DNA of 64,000 nucleotides from positions 496,001 through 560,000 of the forward strand of contig NZ_JAABNN010000002.1 of assembly GCF_009928415.1 (NCBI RefSeq). Direction: 5' to 3'. The translations under genes were made by a program, and so were the position numbers. Source of the DNA: Bacillus sp. USDA818B3_A (GTDB lineage: Bacteria; Bacillota; Bacilli; Bacillales; Cytobacillaceae). This document shows positions 54,308 to 62,823 of the stretch, piece by piece; the first letter of the stretch is position 1; every line of letters starts with the position of its first letter. The notes under the pieces are model-generated. The model did no database searches, was not told where the DNA came from, and worked only from the letters and a program-made list of their open reading frames with translations.

Positions 54308-55564
54308 TTATGATACAACCTGCCCTTCAGGTTTCATCCCTGAATTTTTTGGACCAAGAGTTCGTCCATAGAGGTACAGTATGAACCCACCAATAATTGC
54401 TATGAAGCTGATAACTGTAAAGCCAGGAATGTAAGATCCAGTATGTTCTAATAAAAGACCGACAATAAAGCTTGAAATGGTTCCACCGAATCCAACTCCT
54501 ATTCCGTTAACAATTCCGATAGCTGGACCAACAGAGCTTGGAGACACACTCGATTGAATGATCGCCCAAAAATTTGCTGTGTAAGTGCTAATGAGTGTTC
54601 CTAAGGAGAGCGTAATGAGAGCTATTTTTCCAACAGGGCTATCAACCACCGGAAGGAAAACTAATAAGATACCTGCAAATACTAAACCAACAGTTGCAAT
54701 TAAGACACGTTTTCCTGTTCGATCACTAATCATGGACATCGGAATCGTTAAAATCACGGCAGCCAAGTAAGGCAATCCACTGAGGAATCCCTGTGTCAGT
54801 CCAGTAAAACCAAGGGATTTGACAGCGAGTGGGATCCAAAGAGTAATTCCCCAAAAAAGCATATTTTGACCTAAGTGAGCACCTATCAACAATAGAAAGC
54901 GCGAACCACCTAAAGAATGAAAGGTCAACTTTTCTTTCAAACTTTGTTCCTCTTTGGGCTTGGTTTCCATTCCGTCAGGTTCTTTTTTAAGCAGCCATAA
55001 ATAAAGAGGCACTACAATAACCAAACCTGCGGCTCCTAGAATAATAAAAAGTGGTTTCCAACCCAAATTTTCATTTATAGGTATAAGTATCAAAAAACCT
55101 AAACCAAGGGCTAAAAATTGACCATAATGCTGAATAATAGTATTAGCTACGGTTAGTTCTTTTTTTGTAAACCACGCTTGCGCAAATCGAGATTGTTGAG
55201 GCCAATAAATACCCTCCCCAATTCCTAGAATAAGGCGGAAGAAGATTAAAAGCCCTACTGAATTCACCCAACCGGTTAAAAGTGTAGCAAGTGACCATAA
55301 TGCATATACGAAAATTACAACCGTTTTAGGATTCATCCTATAGGTCAAAATACCGCCAAAAAAGTTTGCCAAGCCATAACCAATTAAAAAAGCGCTTAAT
55401 GCCCAGCTGGATGTAACTGAAAAGTCAGTTCCGGAGAAACCAAGTTCTTTAGACATTCCCTCTATCCCTACAGATAAATTAGACCTGTCCAAGTAAGCAA
55501 TAAACAATCCAATCATAAACGGGAGGGCAATTCTTATCCATTTTGATTTAATCAAATTTATCAC
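54308..55564 (-). CDS. MFS transporter, anion:cation symporter type
   Basis: 418 residues, 12 helices, similar to hexuronate/glucarate/phthalate-type transporters: FIAYLDRSNLSVGIEGMSKELGFSG at the N terminus and RLILGIGEGIYWPQQSRFAQAWF near residue 120. It may import a sugar acid (uronate, aldarate) or another organic anion. It stands alone within the degraded zone. Confidence 0.82.
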   Translation of the reverse strand: MINLIKSKWIRIALPFMIGLFIAYLDRSNLSVGIEGMSKELGFSGTDFSVTSSWALSAFLIGYGLANFFGGILTYRMNPKTVVIFVYALWSLATLLTGWVNSVGLLIFFRLILGIGEGIYWPQQSRFAQAWFTKKELTVANTIIQHYGQFLALGLGFLILIPINENLGWKPLFIILGAAGLVIVVPLYLWLLKKEPDGMETKPKEEQSLKEKLTFHSLGGSRFLLLIGAHLGQNMLFWGITLWIPLAVKSLGFTGLTQGFLSGLPYLAAVILTIPMSMISDRTGKRVLIATVGLVFAGILLVFLPVVDSPVGKIALITLSLGTLISTYTANFWAIIQSSVSPSSVGPAIGIVNGIGVGFGGTISSFIVGLLLEHTGSYIPGFTVISFIAIIGGFILYLYGRTLGPKNSGMKPEGQVVS

Positions 55565-55629
55565 AACCTTCTCTATAGTTATTACTATTAATAAAGTTAT
55601 TAAAATTTCTCGTCAACTACTGAACAAAA

Positions 55630-55770
55630 GAGCCTACAATTGCTATGAGAACCTGGTTCGCTCACAAAAACTTTGTTAGGTCCTAAATCTGGTGTTTCCA
55701 CTACCTGTAAGGACAACACCATGTCAAGACTTTCCCATTCTGGTACGTCCCTTTTCATTATAAATAGCAT
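55630..55770 (-). pseudogene. M24 gene relic, C-terminal part
   Basis: Minus-strand LQVVETPDLGPNKVFVSEPG corresponds to LEVVETPDLGPNSDFVFEPN of the intact M24 protein; the preceding sequence is garbled. It lies 2 kb from the other two pieces, across the transporter gene. Confidence 0.78.
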
Positions 55771-55836
55771 TCTAAGTAATCCATTTTTGACCAAAGGTAC
55801 ACTCAGACTGCTTTATTTGAGGAGCTTTTTACAGTA

Positions 55837-55864
55837 AAAGAGGCTCTAGAAATCGAGCCTCTTT
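55837..55864 (-). terminator. Terminator after the ABM/TIM unit
   Basis: Perfect 10-bp arms AAAGAGGCTC/GAGCCTCTTT with an 8-base loop; TTTTAC follows on the minus strand and TATTTTT on the plus strand. Confidence 0.7.
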
Positions 55865-55882
55865 ATTTTTACAGCTGGTTGT

Positions 55883-55980
55883 TTATTTTACGGCACCTTG
55901 AATAGATTTTTGGTGATTTTAATTACCATTTATCTAATACATTTTCTTTCGTTACTAATAACGCAAGGACAGCTACTAAG
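55883..55980 (-). pseudogene. Sugar-binding lipoprotein relic (C terminus)
   Basis: Minus strand reads LVAVLALLVTKENVLDKW, a stop and a frameshift, then KSIQGAVK and TAA. This matches the last 35 residues of the binding protein at 60490-61665 (YVAVPALNVTKENVLGAWK ... KSIQGAAK). It lies 3 bp after the ABM stop, showing that a third binding-protein copy was once here. Confidence 0.82.
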
Positions 55981-55982
55981 AA

Positions 55983-56282
55983 TTAGGCACCTTTTATTTC
56001 GCTTGCATCGAAAAGTTGTACCTGGATTGGTTCACTTAATAGTCCAGGGACGATATTAACGAAGTTTTGAAAATGAGCAGTCGCTTCGTGAACACCAATC
56101 GCCGCTTGATCCTTCCACTTTTCCATAAATACAAAGGTATTAAGCTGTTTTGGATTTTCAAAATATTCATAGCTGATATTGCCTTCTTCGGCTTGAGATG
56201 GTTCCGCTACTAGGTTTGCCTGATCCAGGAATACTTGACGTTGTTGAGGTTCCACTTTAAAGTACGCATGAATAATAATCAT
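55983..56282 (-). CDS. ABM-domain protein, paralogue of 30114-30407
   Basis: 99 residues: MIIIHAYFKVEPQQRQVFLDQA, NISYEYFENPKQLNTFVFMEKW, PIQVQLFDAS. Aligns end to end with the other copy. AAAGGTGG lies 6 bp before the ATG. Downstream of a TIM-barrel gene (31 bp), so again linked to the sugar-isomerase module. Confidence 0.8.
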   Translation of the reverse strand: MIIIHAYFKVEPQQRQVFLDQANLVAEPSQAEEGNISYEYFENPKQLNTFVFMEKWKDQAAIGVHEATAHFQNFVNIVPGLLSEPIQVQLFDASEIKGA

Positions 56283-56313
56283 CTATAAATCCACCTTTTA
56301 TACTTAATATCTT

Positions 56314-57156
56314 TTATGATAGCGCTCCAACAATTTCCTTCATATGTTTAATAGACTGCTTTGTGAAGTCATCAAAAACATTAGCTTCCCCTTGAAGCCC
56401 TGAAGCCACATAAGGATTTGACACGGCAGGTAGGAACTCCATCGTAATATAACCCTTATACCCTAATTCTTTAAGCAGGGAAATGACTGGACCAAAATCT
56501 GTTTGTCCTAGCCCCGCTGCTTCCCTTGTATTATCAGCGATGTGGACATGTGCAAGATAACGTGAAATCTTCAATATCGAATCCGTCATATCTCGTTCCT
56601 CAATGCTCATGTGAAACAGATCCGCCATAATCCCTACACCTTCTATATTCACTTCCTCCACAAAACGTAAGGCTAAGGTGAGGTTATTTACTAAGTAGGT
56701 TTCATAACGATTTAATGCTTCAATGGCTATGGTGATTCCTTGTTCCTTTGCATACAGCCCCGCCTCTTTCACACTTTGAATGGCATTATTCCATTCTTCC
56801 TCAAGCGTCGTTTCTGGGCTAAGTTTACCAACACAAGTAGGAACGACAATTAGGGTTGATGCATGTAAAGTCTTCGCTAAATCAACCGATCTTTTCACAT
56901 ATTCGACTGCCTTTTTTCTAATTTCGTCGTTTGAAGAGGAAAGATCCCTTTCAGGGGTAAAAATTCCACAAATAGAACTGCATTCAAGTTCATACTTTTT
57001 TAAGAGTTCTTTCGTTTCCTCAATATCAATGGTATACGGCTCGCCAGCGAGTTCGACTCCTTGATAACCATATTTCTTCAACCTTTTTAAGCTATCTTCT
57101 AAACTTTCATTTCCGAATATCCATTGTGTGGTACTATATTTGAACATTGAATTCAC
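56314..57156 (-). CDS. TIM-barrel ketose 3-epimerase-like protein
   Basis: 280 residues similar to D-tagatose/allulose 3-epimerases. The metal-binding set is visible: Glu in IAIEALNRYET near residue 145, Asp in MADLFHMSIEE near 178, His in AHVHIAD near 204, Glu in ITMEFLP near 240. The enzymes epimerise ketoses at C3 with Mn or Co. Homologous to 58307-59131 and behind a terminator that follows the zinc dehydrogenase. Confidence 0.82.
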   Translation of the reverse strand: MNSMFKYSTTQWIFGNESLEDSLKRLKKYGYQGVELAGEPYTIDIEETKELLKKYELECSSICGIFTPERDLSSSNDEIRKKAVEYVKRSVDLAKTLHASTLIVVPTCVGKLSPETTLEEEWNNAIQSVKEAGLYAKEQGITIAIEALNRYETYLVNNLTLALRFVEEVNIEGVGIMADLFHMSIEERDMTDSILKISRYLAHVHIADNTREAAGLGQTDFGPVISLLKELGYKGYITMEFLPAVSNPYVASGLQGEANVFDDFTKQSIKHMKEIVGALS

Positions 57157-57176
57157 CTCTTAGATAATGAAAAAAT

Positions 57177-57207
57177 CAGAGTTCCCATGCAACCCGTGAG
57201 AACTCTG
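57177..57207 (-). terminator. Terminator after the zinc dehydrogenase
   Basis: 8-bp arms CAGAGTTC/GAACTCTG and, on the minus strand, ATTTTTTC directly after. It separates the dehydrogenase from the epimerase-like gene below. Confidence 0.72.
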
Positions 57208-57219
57208 TCTACCTATATA

Positions 57220-58305
57220 TTAATTTGAGATTTTAACTACAGTTTTAAGGATATCCTTATTATGCTCTGCCGTTTCAATTCCGTGTTTCACATCTGCAAA
57301 TTCAAAATGATTTGTGAAAATTGGAGTTGGATCAAAACGCTTGCTTGCGATTAAATCAATCGCTTTAGAGAAGGTATCATATGTTCCTGCATAGGAGGAA
57401 ACAATCGTTAATTCTCGGCTGTAAATTTCAAATGGGCTTACAGGAATTGTTACATCTGCAGGGGCTGCTCCAAAAACCAGTACTTTTCCGCCTTTTCTCA
57501 CTAATTTAAACGTTTGCGCGTAGGTATAGGCAGAACCTACCGCTTCAATAACAACATCAGCACCGCGGCCGTATGTTAATCTTTTAACAGCTTCTACCGG
57601 ATCTTCTTCACCTGCATTGATGACATAATCAACACCAATATTTTTAGCTGATTCAATTCTCGCAGGATTTAGTTCGGAAAGGATTACTTTACTAGCCCCT
57701 TTCAATTTTGCAAGTAAGGCATGAGCGATACCCATTGGACCTCCGCCAATAATCGCGACTGTTTCACCGTATTGGACATTAACTTTATCCTGACCGCTTA
57801 TTGCACATGCTAATGGCTCAATATAGGCTCCATTAATCCAAGACATAGAATCTGGCAACTTATGAATATTACTCTCTGGAACTCTTACAAATTCAGCAAA
57901 TGCTCCGTTAATGTGTACCCCTAATTGAGTAATTTTTTCACAATGCAATTTTTGACCATGGCGGCAGTAATAGCATGTACCACAAGCAATATTGATATCT
58001 GCTGTCACGCGGTCTCCTGGCTGTACAAAGCTCACTTTAGAACCAACCTTTGCCACTTCACCGGAAAATTCATGACCTAAGATGAGTGGAAGCTTTGCAG
58101 GAAAACGCCCTTCATAAATGTGCGGGTCAGTACCACATACTGCTGTATACTTTACTTTTATCAATACATCTTTATCCCCAAGTTCAGGAACCGGTACTTC
58201 TTCTAATCTTAAATCCTCTTTACCATATAACACAGCAGCTTTCATTACTTTTTGATCAAACCCTGCTTCTAAATTTTCATTGTTTACTACTGTATCTTGT
58301 GCCAT
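57220..58305 (-). CDS. Zinc-dependent medium-chain dehydrogenase (polyol/sugar type)
   Basis: 361 residues. Catalytic zinc Cys in AVCGTDPHIYEG and GHEFSGEV, structural zinc motif CGTCYYCRHGQKLHC, NAD motif IIGGGPMGIAHALLA. Similar to sorbitol and 2,3-butanediol dehydrogenases. Its AGGAGG lies in the last codons of the preceding TIM-barrel gene (1 bp apart), so the pair is co-translated. The N terminus carries about 20 extra residues. Confidence 0.9.
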   Translation of the reverse strand: MAQDTVVNNENLEAGFDQKVMKAAVLYGKEDLRLEEVPVPELGDKDVLIKVKYTAVCGTDPHIYEGRFPAKLPLILGHEFSGEVAKVGSKVSFVQPGDRVTADINIACGTCYYCRHGQKLHCEKITQLGVHINGAFAEFVRVPESNIHKLPDSMSWINGAYIEPLACAISGQDKVNVQYGETVAIIGGGPMGIAHALLAKLKGASKVILSELNPARIESAKNIGVDYVINAGEEDPVEAVKRLTYGRGADVVIEAVGSAYTYAQTFKLVRKGGKVLVFGAAPADVTIPVSPFEIYSRELTIVSSYAGTYDTFSKAIDLIASKRFDPTPIFTNHFEFADVKHGIETAEHNKDILKTVVKISN

Positions 58306-58306
58306 C

Positions 58307-59131
58307 TTATTTTTCCTCCTTAAATAGGTTTTTTAGGAAAGTAATTGACTCTTCAGTGTATTGATCATAAAACTCTTCACATCTTGTTCCATTAAATGGA
58401 TCGGCAAATGGAGGAAGTAGCTCCATCGTTAAATATCCACTATAGTTAATATCACGTAAAGCCTGAGCGATTGGCTCAAAATCGATATGACCACGGCCTG
58501 GTGCAGCTCTATTACTATCAGCGATGTGAAGGTGATATAATTTATCTCCAACCATTCTTATGGTATCCGCAATATCGACTTCTTCAATATTCATATGGTA
58601 GGTATCACCCATCACACCTACGCTTGGGAGATTCACACGATTGACCAGCTCAAGTGATTGCTCCAATCGATTGATTAAATAGTTTTCATAGCGATTCCAT
58701 GCTTCTACTGTTAAACGAACCCCATGCTCTCCCGCATAAATACCAGCTTCGCGTATTCCTTCCTCAGCCCACTTTAGCTCAGTTTCTCGATCGGCCTCTC
58801 CATAAATTTTCATACAAGCAGTTGGAGTGAGGGAGATTCCTTTTGCACCGATTTTGCTAGCAAAATCAACGCAGCTTTTTAAGTACTCTACTGCATTTCT
58901 TCTAATATTTTCATTACTGGAAACTAAATCTCTTTCAGCGTTATAAATGGCACAAATAGTGGAAGCTTCAATATTATATTTTTCCAATAATCCTTTAATG
59001 CGGTCTGCATCCATTTGTTCTGGCTCGCCTACAAATTCCACACCGTTATAACCATATTTAGCGAGTCTAGCAATACTAGTTTCAATATCTTCTCCTGCAT
59101 ATACTAGCGTGTTGTAAGAGTACTTAATCAT
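58307..59131 (-). CDS. TIM-barrel ketose 3-epimerase-like protein
   Basis: 274 residues. Same ligand set as its neighbour: Glu in LTVEAWNRYEN, Asp in MGDTYHMNIEE, His in YHLHIAD, Glu in LTMELLPPF. Co-translated with the zinc dehydrogenase, which suggests that the two act in turn on one ketose or keto-glycoside. Downstream of the two binding proteins. Confidence 0.83.
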   Translation of the reverse strand: MIKYSYNTLVYAGEDIETSIARLAKYGYNGVEFVGEPEQMDADRIKGLLEKYNIEASTICAIYNAERDLVSSNENIRRNAVEYLKSCVDFASKIGAKGISLTPTACMKIYGEADRETELKWAEEGIREAGIYAGEHGVRLTVEAWNRYENYLINRLEQSLELVNRVNLPSVGVMGDTYHMNIEEVDIADTIRMVGDKLYHLHIADSNRAAPGRGHIDFEPIAQALRDINYSGYLTMELLPPFADPFNGTRCEEFYDQYTEESITFLKNLFKEEK

Positions 59132-59196
59132 TTGAACCTCTCCTTATCACTATTTTGTCTATGTAACTTTCCTGGATTTCAGATTTTTTAAATAGG

Positions 59197-59216
59197 GGCC
59201 GCATCTAAAAGCGGCC
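59197..59216 (-). other. GC-rich intercistronic hairpin
   Basis: Arms GGCCGC/GCGGCC with an 8-base loop between the binding-protein stop and the TIM-barrel start; there is no strong T-run. Probably lowers expression of downstream enzymes relative to the binding proteins. Confidence 0.5.
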
Positions 59217-59277
59217 ACTATTTCACTTTATTTCTAGAAAGTTTTGTAATCTGCTTTTCTTACTGGTTACGTGATGA

Positions 59278-60447
59278 CTATTTTGCTGCCTTTTGAATAA
59301 CTTCAGGGGCATCAAGACGATAAGCCATTTTCCAAACCTTTAAGACATTTTCCTTTGTAACTTTCATCGATGGAACAACATAGTATGGATCTAATTGTTT
59401 ACCAAGTAATGAATATCCGGCAACAAGAGCCTGGGCAGCTCCGTTTTCATATGGTAACTGTGCGCCAAGACCTTTTACATTCCCTCCAGAAGCAATTTGA
59501 AGCGCCACATTGGTTCCTAAATCAACAGTAGTGATAACTAAATCATTTTTCCCTGCTGTACGAGCTGCGGCAAGTGTTCCTTCCGCTGGTACATCCCAAA
59601 TCGCAAAAATTCCATCTAAATCTTTGTGTTTTGTTAACATACCAGAGGCTACTTTTTCAGCATCGTTAGGAGTGATAATTCCACCATGGGCAACAATTTT
59701 AATTTTTGGATATTTTTCTTTAATGGTCTTCTCAAAGGCATCTTTACGCTGGTTATTTACAAAGAAATTGACATCGTGGAAAATAACACCGATTTTTCCT
59801 TTTCCTTTTAGTTCATCACCCATAATTTCACCGGCAAAGATACCGTTTCCATAGTTATCTGATGAAACAACGCTGACATAATCTTTTCCAGCTTTGAAGC
59901 CTTTTGGTACATTATCCATGAAGACTAGTTTTACACCGGCTTCCGCAGCCTTTTTAAAAGCTGGAGCGGTAGCAACAGGATCAACCGGCAGAGCTACGAT
60001 AATATCTGGCTTTTTAGCCATGATAGTTTCGATATCTGAAATTTGTTTTTCAGGCTTGAATTGTGCATCCGTAACGGCCACAACTTGGATGCCCATTTTT
60101 TCAAAAGTGTCTTTTACACCATTGATGATGGCAGTTGAGAAATCATTTCCTGCATAGTGCATGGAAATAGCCGCTTTGAATTTACCTTCTTTAATTTTCT
60201 TTACGTCTTCTTCAGACAATTGCAAAGTTGCTGCAGGTGTGGCTGTTTCTCCGTTTGGACCTGTACTTAAAATTTTCTCATCGCTTGGTATTTCAGGATT
60301 AATGGTAAGAGGATAAGTGACTTTTGCTGATGCTGCTTTTCCTTCTTTTGGCTGACCTGAAGCAGTTGAACTTTGTTTTCCACATCCCATAAGAGCCAAA
60401 CTGCTAATTAAGAGTATCGTTACGATAAGTAAAGTAAGTTTTTTCAT
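59278..60447 (-). CDS. Sugar-binding lipoprotein, tandem copy 2
   Basis: 389 residues from the ATG at 60447. Signal peptide with lipobox LALMGC (Cys near 22), Ser/Ala-rich linker, then a type-I binding fold (AAISMHYAGNDFSTAIINGVKDTFEKMGI, VALPVDPVATAPAFKKAAEAG). No ABC permease or ATPase is adjacent. 42 bp after its paralogue. Confidence 0.88.
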   Translation of the reverse strand: MKKLTLLIVTILLISSLALMGCGKQSSTASGQPKEGKAASAKVTYPLTINPEIPSDEKILSTGPNGETATPAATLQLSEEDVKKIKEGKFKAAISMHYAGNDFSTAIINGVKDTFEKMGIQVVAVTDAQFKPEKQISDIETIMAKKPDIIVALPVDPVATAPAFKKAAEAGVKLVFMDNVPKGFKAGKDYVSVVSSDNYGNGIFAGEIMGDELKGKGKIGVIFHDVNFFVNNQRKDAFEKTIKEKYPKIKIVAHGGIITPNDAEKVASGMLTKHKDLDGIFAIWDVPAEGTLAAARTAGKNDLVITTVDLGTNVALQIASGGNVKGLGAQLPYENGAAQALVAGYSLLGKQLDPYYVVPSMKVTKENVLKVWKMAYRLDAPEVIQKAAK

Positions 60448-60489
60448 AGTAACCCCCAATAATAGATTTAGATAATAATAGTGTTTTTA

Positions 60490-61665
60490 TTATTTAGCTG
60501 CCCCTTGGATGGACTTAGGTGCCTCTTGGTGGTATACAAGTTTCCATGCACCTAATACATTTTCTTTCGTTACATTTAAAGCAGGAACAGCTACATAAGC
60601 AGGTGCTTCTTTACCAAGTAAAGAATAACCGGCTAAAATCGCTTCAGAAATCCCCTGGTCATATGGCAGCTGGGCACCTAGACCTTTAATTAAACCATTT
60701 GAGGCGATGTCTAAAGCTACGTTTGTCCCTAAATCAATGGTCGTAATGACAAAATCTTTCTTTCCTGCAGTACGGGCTGCTGCTAATGCACCTTCAGCCG
60801 GAACGTCCCAAACGACAAACATTCCATCAAGGTCACGATTTTTGGTCAGCATACCTGATGCTACTTTTTCTCCATCGTTAGGGCCAATGATTCCGCCGCG
60901 TTCAACGATTTTGATTTTCGGATATTTTTCTTTGATTGTTTTTTCAAAGGCTTCTGTACGCTGTTTGGTCACAAAGTAATCAGCATCATGATAGATTACG
61001 CCGATCTTCCCTTTTCCACCAAGCTGTTTCGCCATGATTTCAGCTGCTTGAACACCATTGCCATAGTTGTCTGCAGAAACAACGCTCACATAATCCTTGC
61101 CAGCTTCTAATCCTTTTGGCTTATTATCCATGAACACAACTTTGACTCCTGCATCTGCCGCTTTCTTAAAAGCGGATGCAGTTGAAACAGGATCTACTGG
61201 TATCCCCACGATAATATCAGGCTTTTTAGCTAAAACCGTTTCAATATCGGATACTTGTTTTTCAGCCTTGAACTGTGCATCAGTAACAGCTACGACTTTA
61301 ATTCCCATCTTTGCAAAAGTTGCTTTTAAGCCATTGATTTGTGCTGTTGCCCAGTCATTACCAGCATAGTGCATGACAATGGCCGCTTTGTATTTGCCTT
61401 CTTTGATTTTTTGCACTTCTTCTTCAGTAAGCTGCAATGTTTTTGCTGAAACAGCGGATTCTCCACTAGGACCTTTACTTAAAATTTCTTGATCGGGAAT
61501 CTCTTGATTTATGGTGATTGGACCTGAACTAGCGGTTGTTTCTTCTGTTGTTGTGTTCTCTATTTCTTTGCTTGTGCTGCTAGTCGTGCTATCCTTGCCG
61601 CAGCCGACGAGTGCGATGCTAGTGATTAATAGAATCATAGTAAAAAAAGATAGTAACTTTTTCAT
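60490..61665 (-). CDS. Sugar-binding lipoprotein, tandem copy 1
   Basis: 391 residues. Lipobox IALVGC (Cys near 22), Thr/Ser-rich linker, and the same binding fold (AAIVMHYAGNDWATAQINGLKATFAKMGI). High identity to copy 2 throughout, so a tandem duplication. First gene of the unit under the operator at 61760; AAAGGTGG precedes the ATG. Confidence 0.88.
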   Translation of the reverse strand: MKKLLSFFTMILLITSIALVGCGKDSTTSSTSKEIENTTTEETTASSGPITINQEIPDQEILSKGPSGESAVSAKTLQLTEEEVQKIKEGKYKAAIVMHYAGNDWATAQINGLKATFAKMGIKVVAVTDAQFKAEKQVSDIETVLAKKPDIIVGIPVDPVSTASAFKKAADAGVKVVFMDNKPKGLEAGKDYVSVVSADNYGNGVQAAEIMAKQLGGKGKIGVIYHDADYFVTKQRTEAFEKTIKEKYPKIKIVERGGIIGPNDGEKVASGMLTKNRDLDGMFVVWDVPAEGALAAARTAGKKDFVITTIDLGTNVALDIASNGLIKGLGAQLPYDQGISEAILAGYSLLGKEAPAYVAVPALNVTKENVLGAWKLVYHQEAPKSIQGAAK

Positions 61666-61759
61666 GATTTGCCACCTTTTAATCCTTATTATTTTTTAAT
61701 CCTTGATTGAAATACTCAAATATTTGGACCGTATTTATGTATCACATCCTCTGCAACTG

Positions 61760-61773
61760 TGTAATCGATTACA
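61760..61773. promoter_or_regulatory. LacI-type operator before the binding-protein unit
   Basis: Perfect TGTAATCGATTACA, centre 101 bp upstream of the first binding-protein gene; brings this unit into the same regulon as 28188 and 33954. Confidence 0.8.
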
Positions 61774-61926
61774 TTTTTTTATTAATAAAAATTGATTTTT
61801 TCCTACTTTTCTACGGTGATTATGTTTTCTATTAAATTTTATAAATATTTGAAAAGATTTACTGGGCGAACCAGTTGCAATTAAACGCCTGCATCCGCCC
61901 CGATTATATTTTTTTCAATTAGGTTA

Positions 61927-62769
61927 TTACTTACATCCAATTCCTTTTAACTTTTCTGTCAAGTAATCAATGGATGTTTTTGCATACCAATCAGGATCTG
62001 CTTTTCTAGTACCAAATCCAATTTCCATTGAGAGGTAGCCCTTGTAATCGATTTCCTTTAATGCTTTTAATACGGAATCCCAATTTACCGTTCCTTGCCC
62101 AGGCGGTAAACGATCGTCATCCGAAATATGAACATGATGCAACTTATCTTTCATTTTATAAACATAATCACTCGGTACTTCATTACGATATAGGGCATGG
62201 AAAGTATCAAACATTACTTTCACATTGGATTCACCTGATTCTTCAGCCAACTGAAGGGCATCATCTGCCGATTCGATTAAGTTACAATCCGCCGCTTGAG
62301 GTTCAACTACTAATGTGATTCCAAGATCTTTTGCATATTTTGCGACATCTTGCAAACCTTCCCGACTATATTTCCATGCTTCTTGTTTGTTCATTCCAAA
62401 GCCGTACCAGCCGGCAAGCCACATCACAGTTGGGCATTCCCAGTCATGCGCTAAGCGAATGACTTCTTTATAATGATTGATGGTAAATTCACGCTCTTCT
62501 TTCAAAGCTGAACTTGGATTCACTCCAGGTCCTCCTCCTGGAGCGGGAAGCATAGCTGCAACATTAAGATTATTTCTTTGTAAATGCTGAAGGATTTCCT
62601 TACGTCTCTGATTGGATAGATAATCAGGCCATGCATGCGGACTCGCACAACCGATTTCAATTCCATCATAACCAAATGCAGCAATTCTACTAATCACTTC
62701 TTCTAAAGGATAAAATGGCAGCATGGATGGAAAAGAATTATAAACCCAGGTATTAAATGAAAGTTTCAT
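61927..62769 (-). CDS. TIM-barrel sugar isomerase/epimerase
   Basis: 280 residues, AP_endonuc_2 barrel: KLSFNTWVYNSFPS start, Glu in LVVEPQAADCN, Asp in MFDTFHALYR, His in HHVHISDDDR, Glu in LSMEIGFG. It follows the second zinc dehydrogenase by 54 bp. Fifth intact member of the family in the window. Confidence 0.83.
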   Translation of the reverse strand: MKLSFNTWVYNSFPSMLPFYPLEEVISRIAAFGYDGIEIGCASPHAWPDYLSNQRRKEILQHLQRNNLNVAAMLPAPGGGPGVNPSSALKEEREFTINHYKEVIRLAHDWECPTVMWLAGWYGFGMNKQEAWKYSREGLQDVAKYAKDLGITLVVEPQAADCNLIESADDALQLAEESGESNVKVMFDTFHALYRNEVPSDYVYKMKDKLHHVHISDDDRLPPGQGTVNWDSVLKALKEIDYKGYLSMEIGFGTRKADPDWYAKTSIDYLTEKLKGIGCK

Positions 62770-62823
62770 TTATTGATCCTCCTCAAAAATTAAGTGCCAA
62801 CAAGTTCTATTATTTGTTAACGT

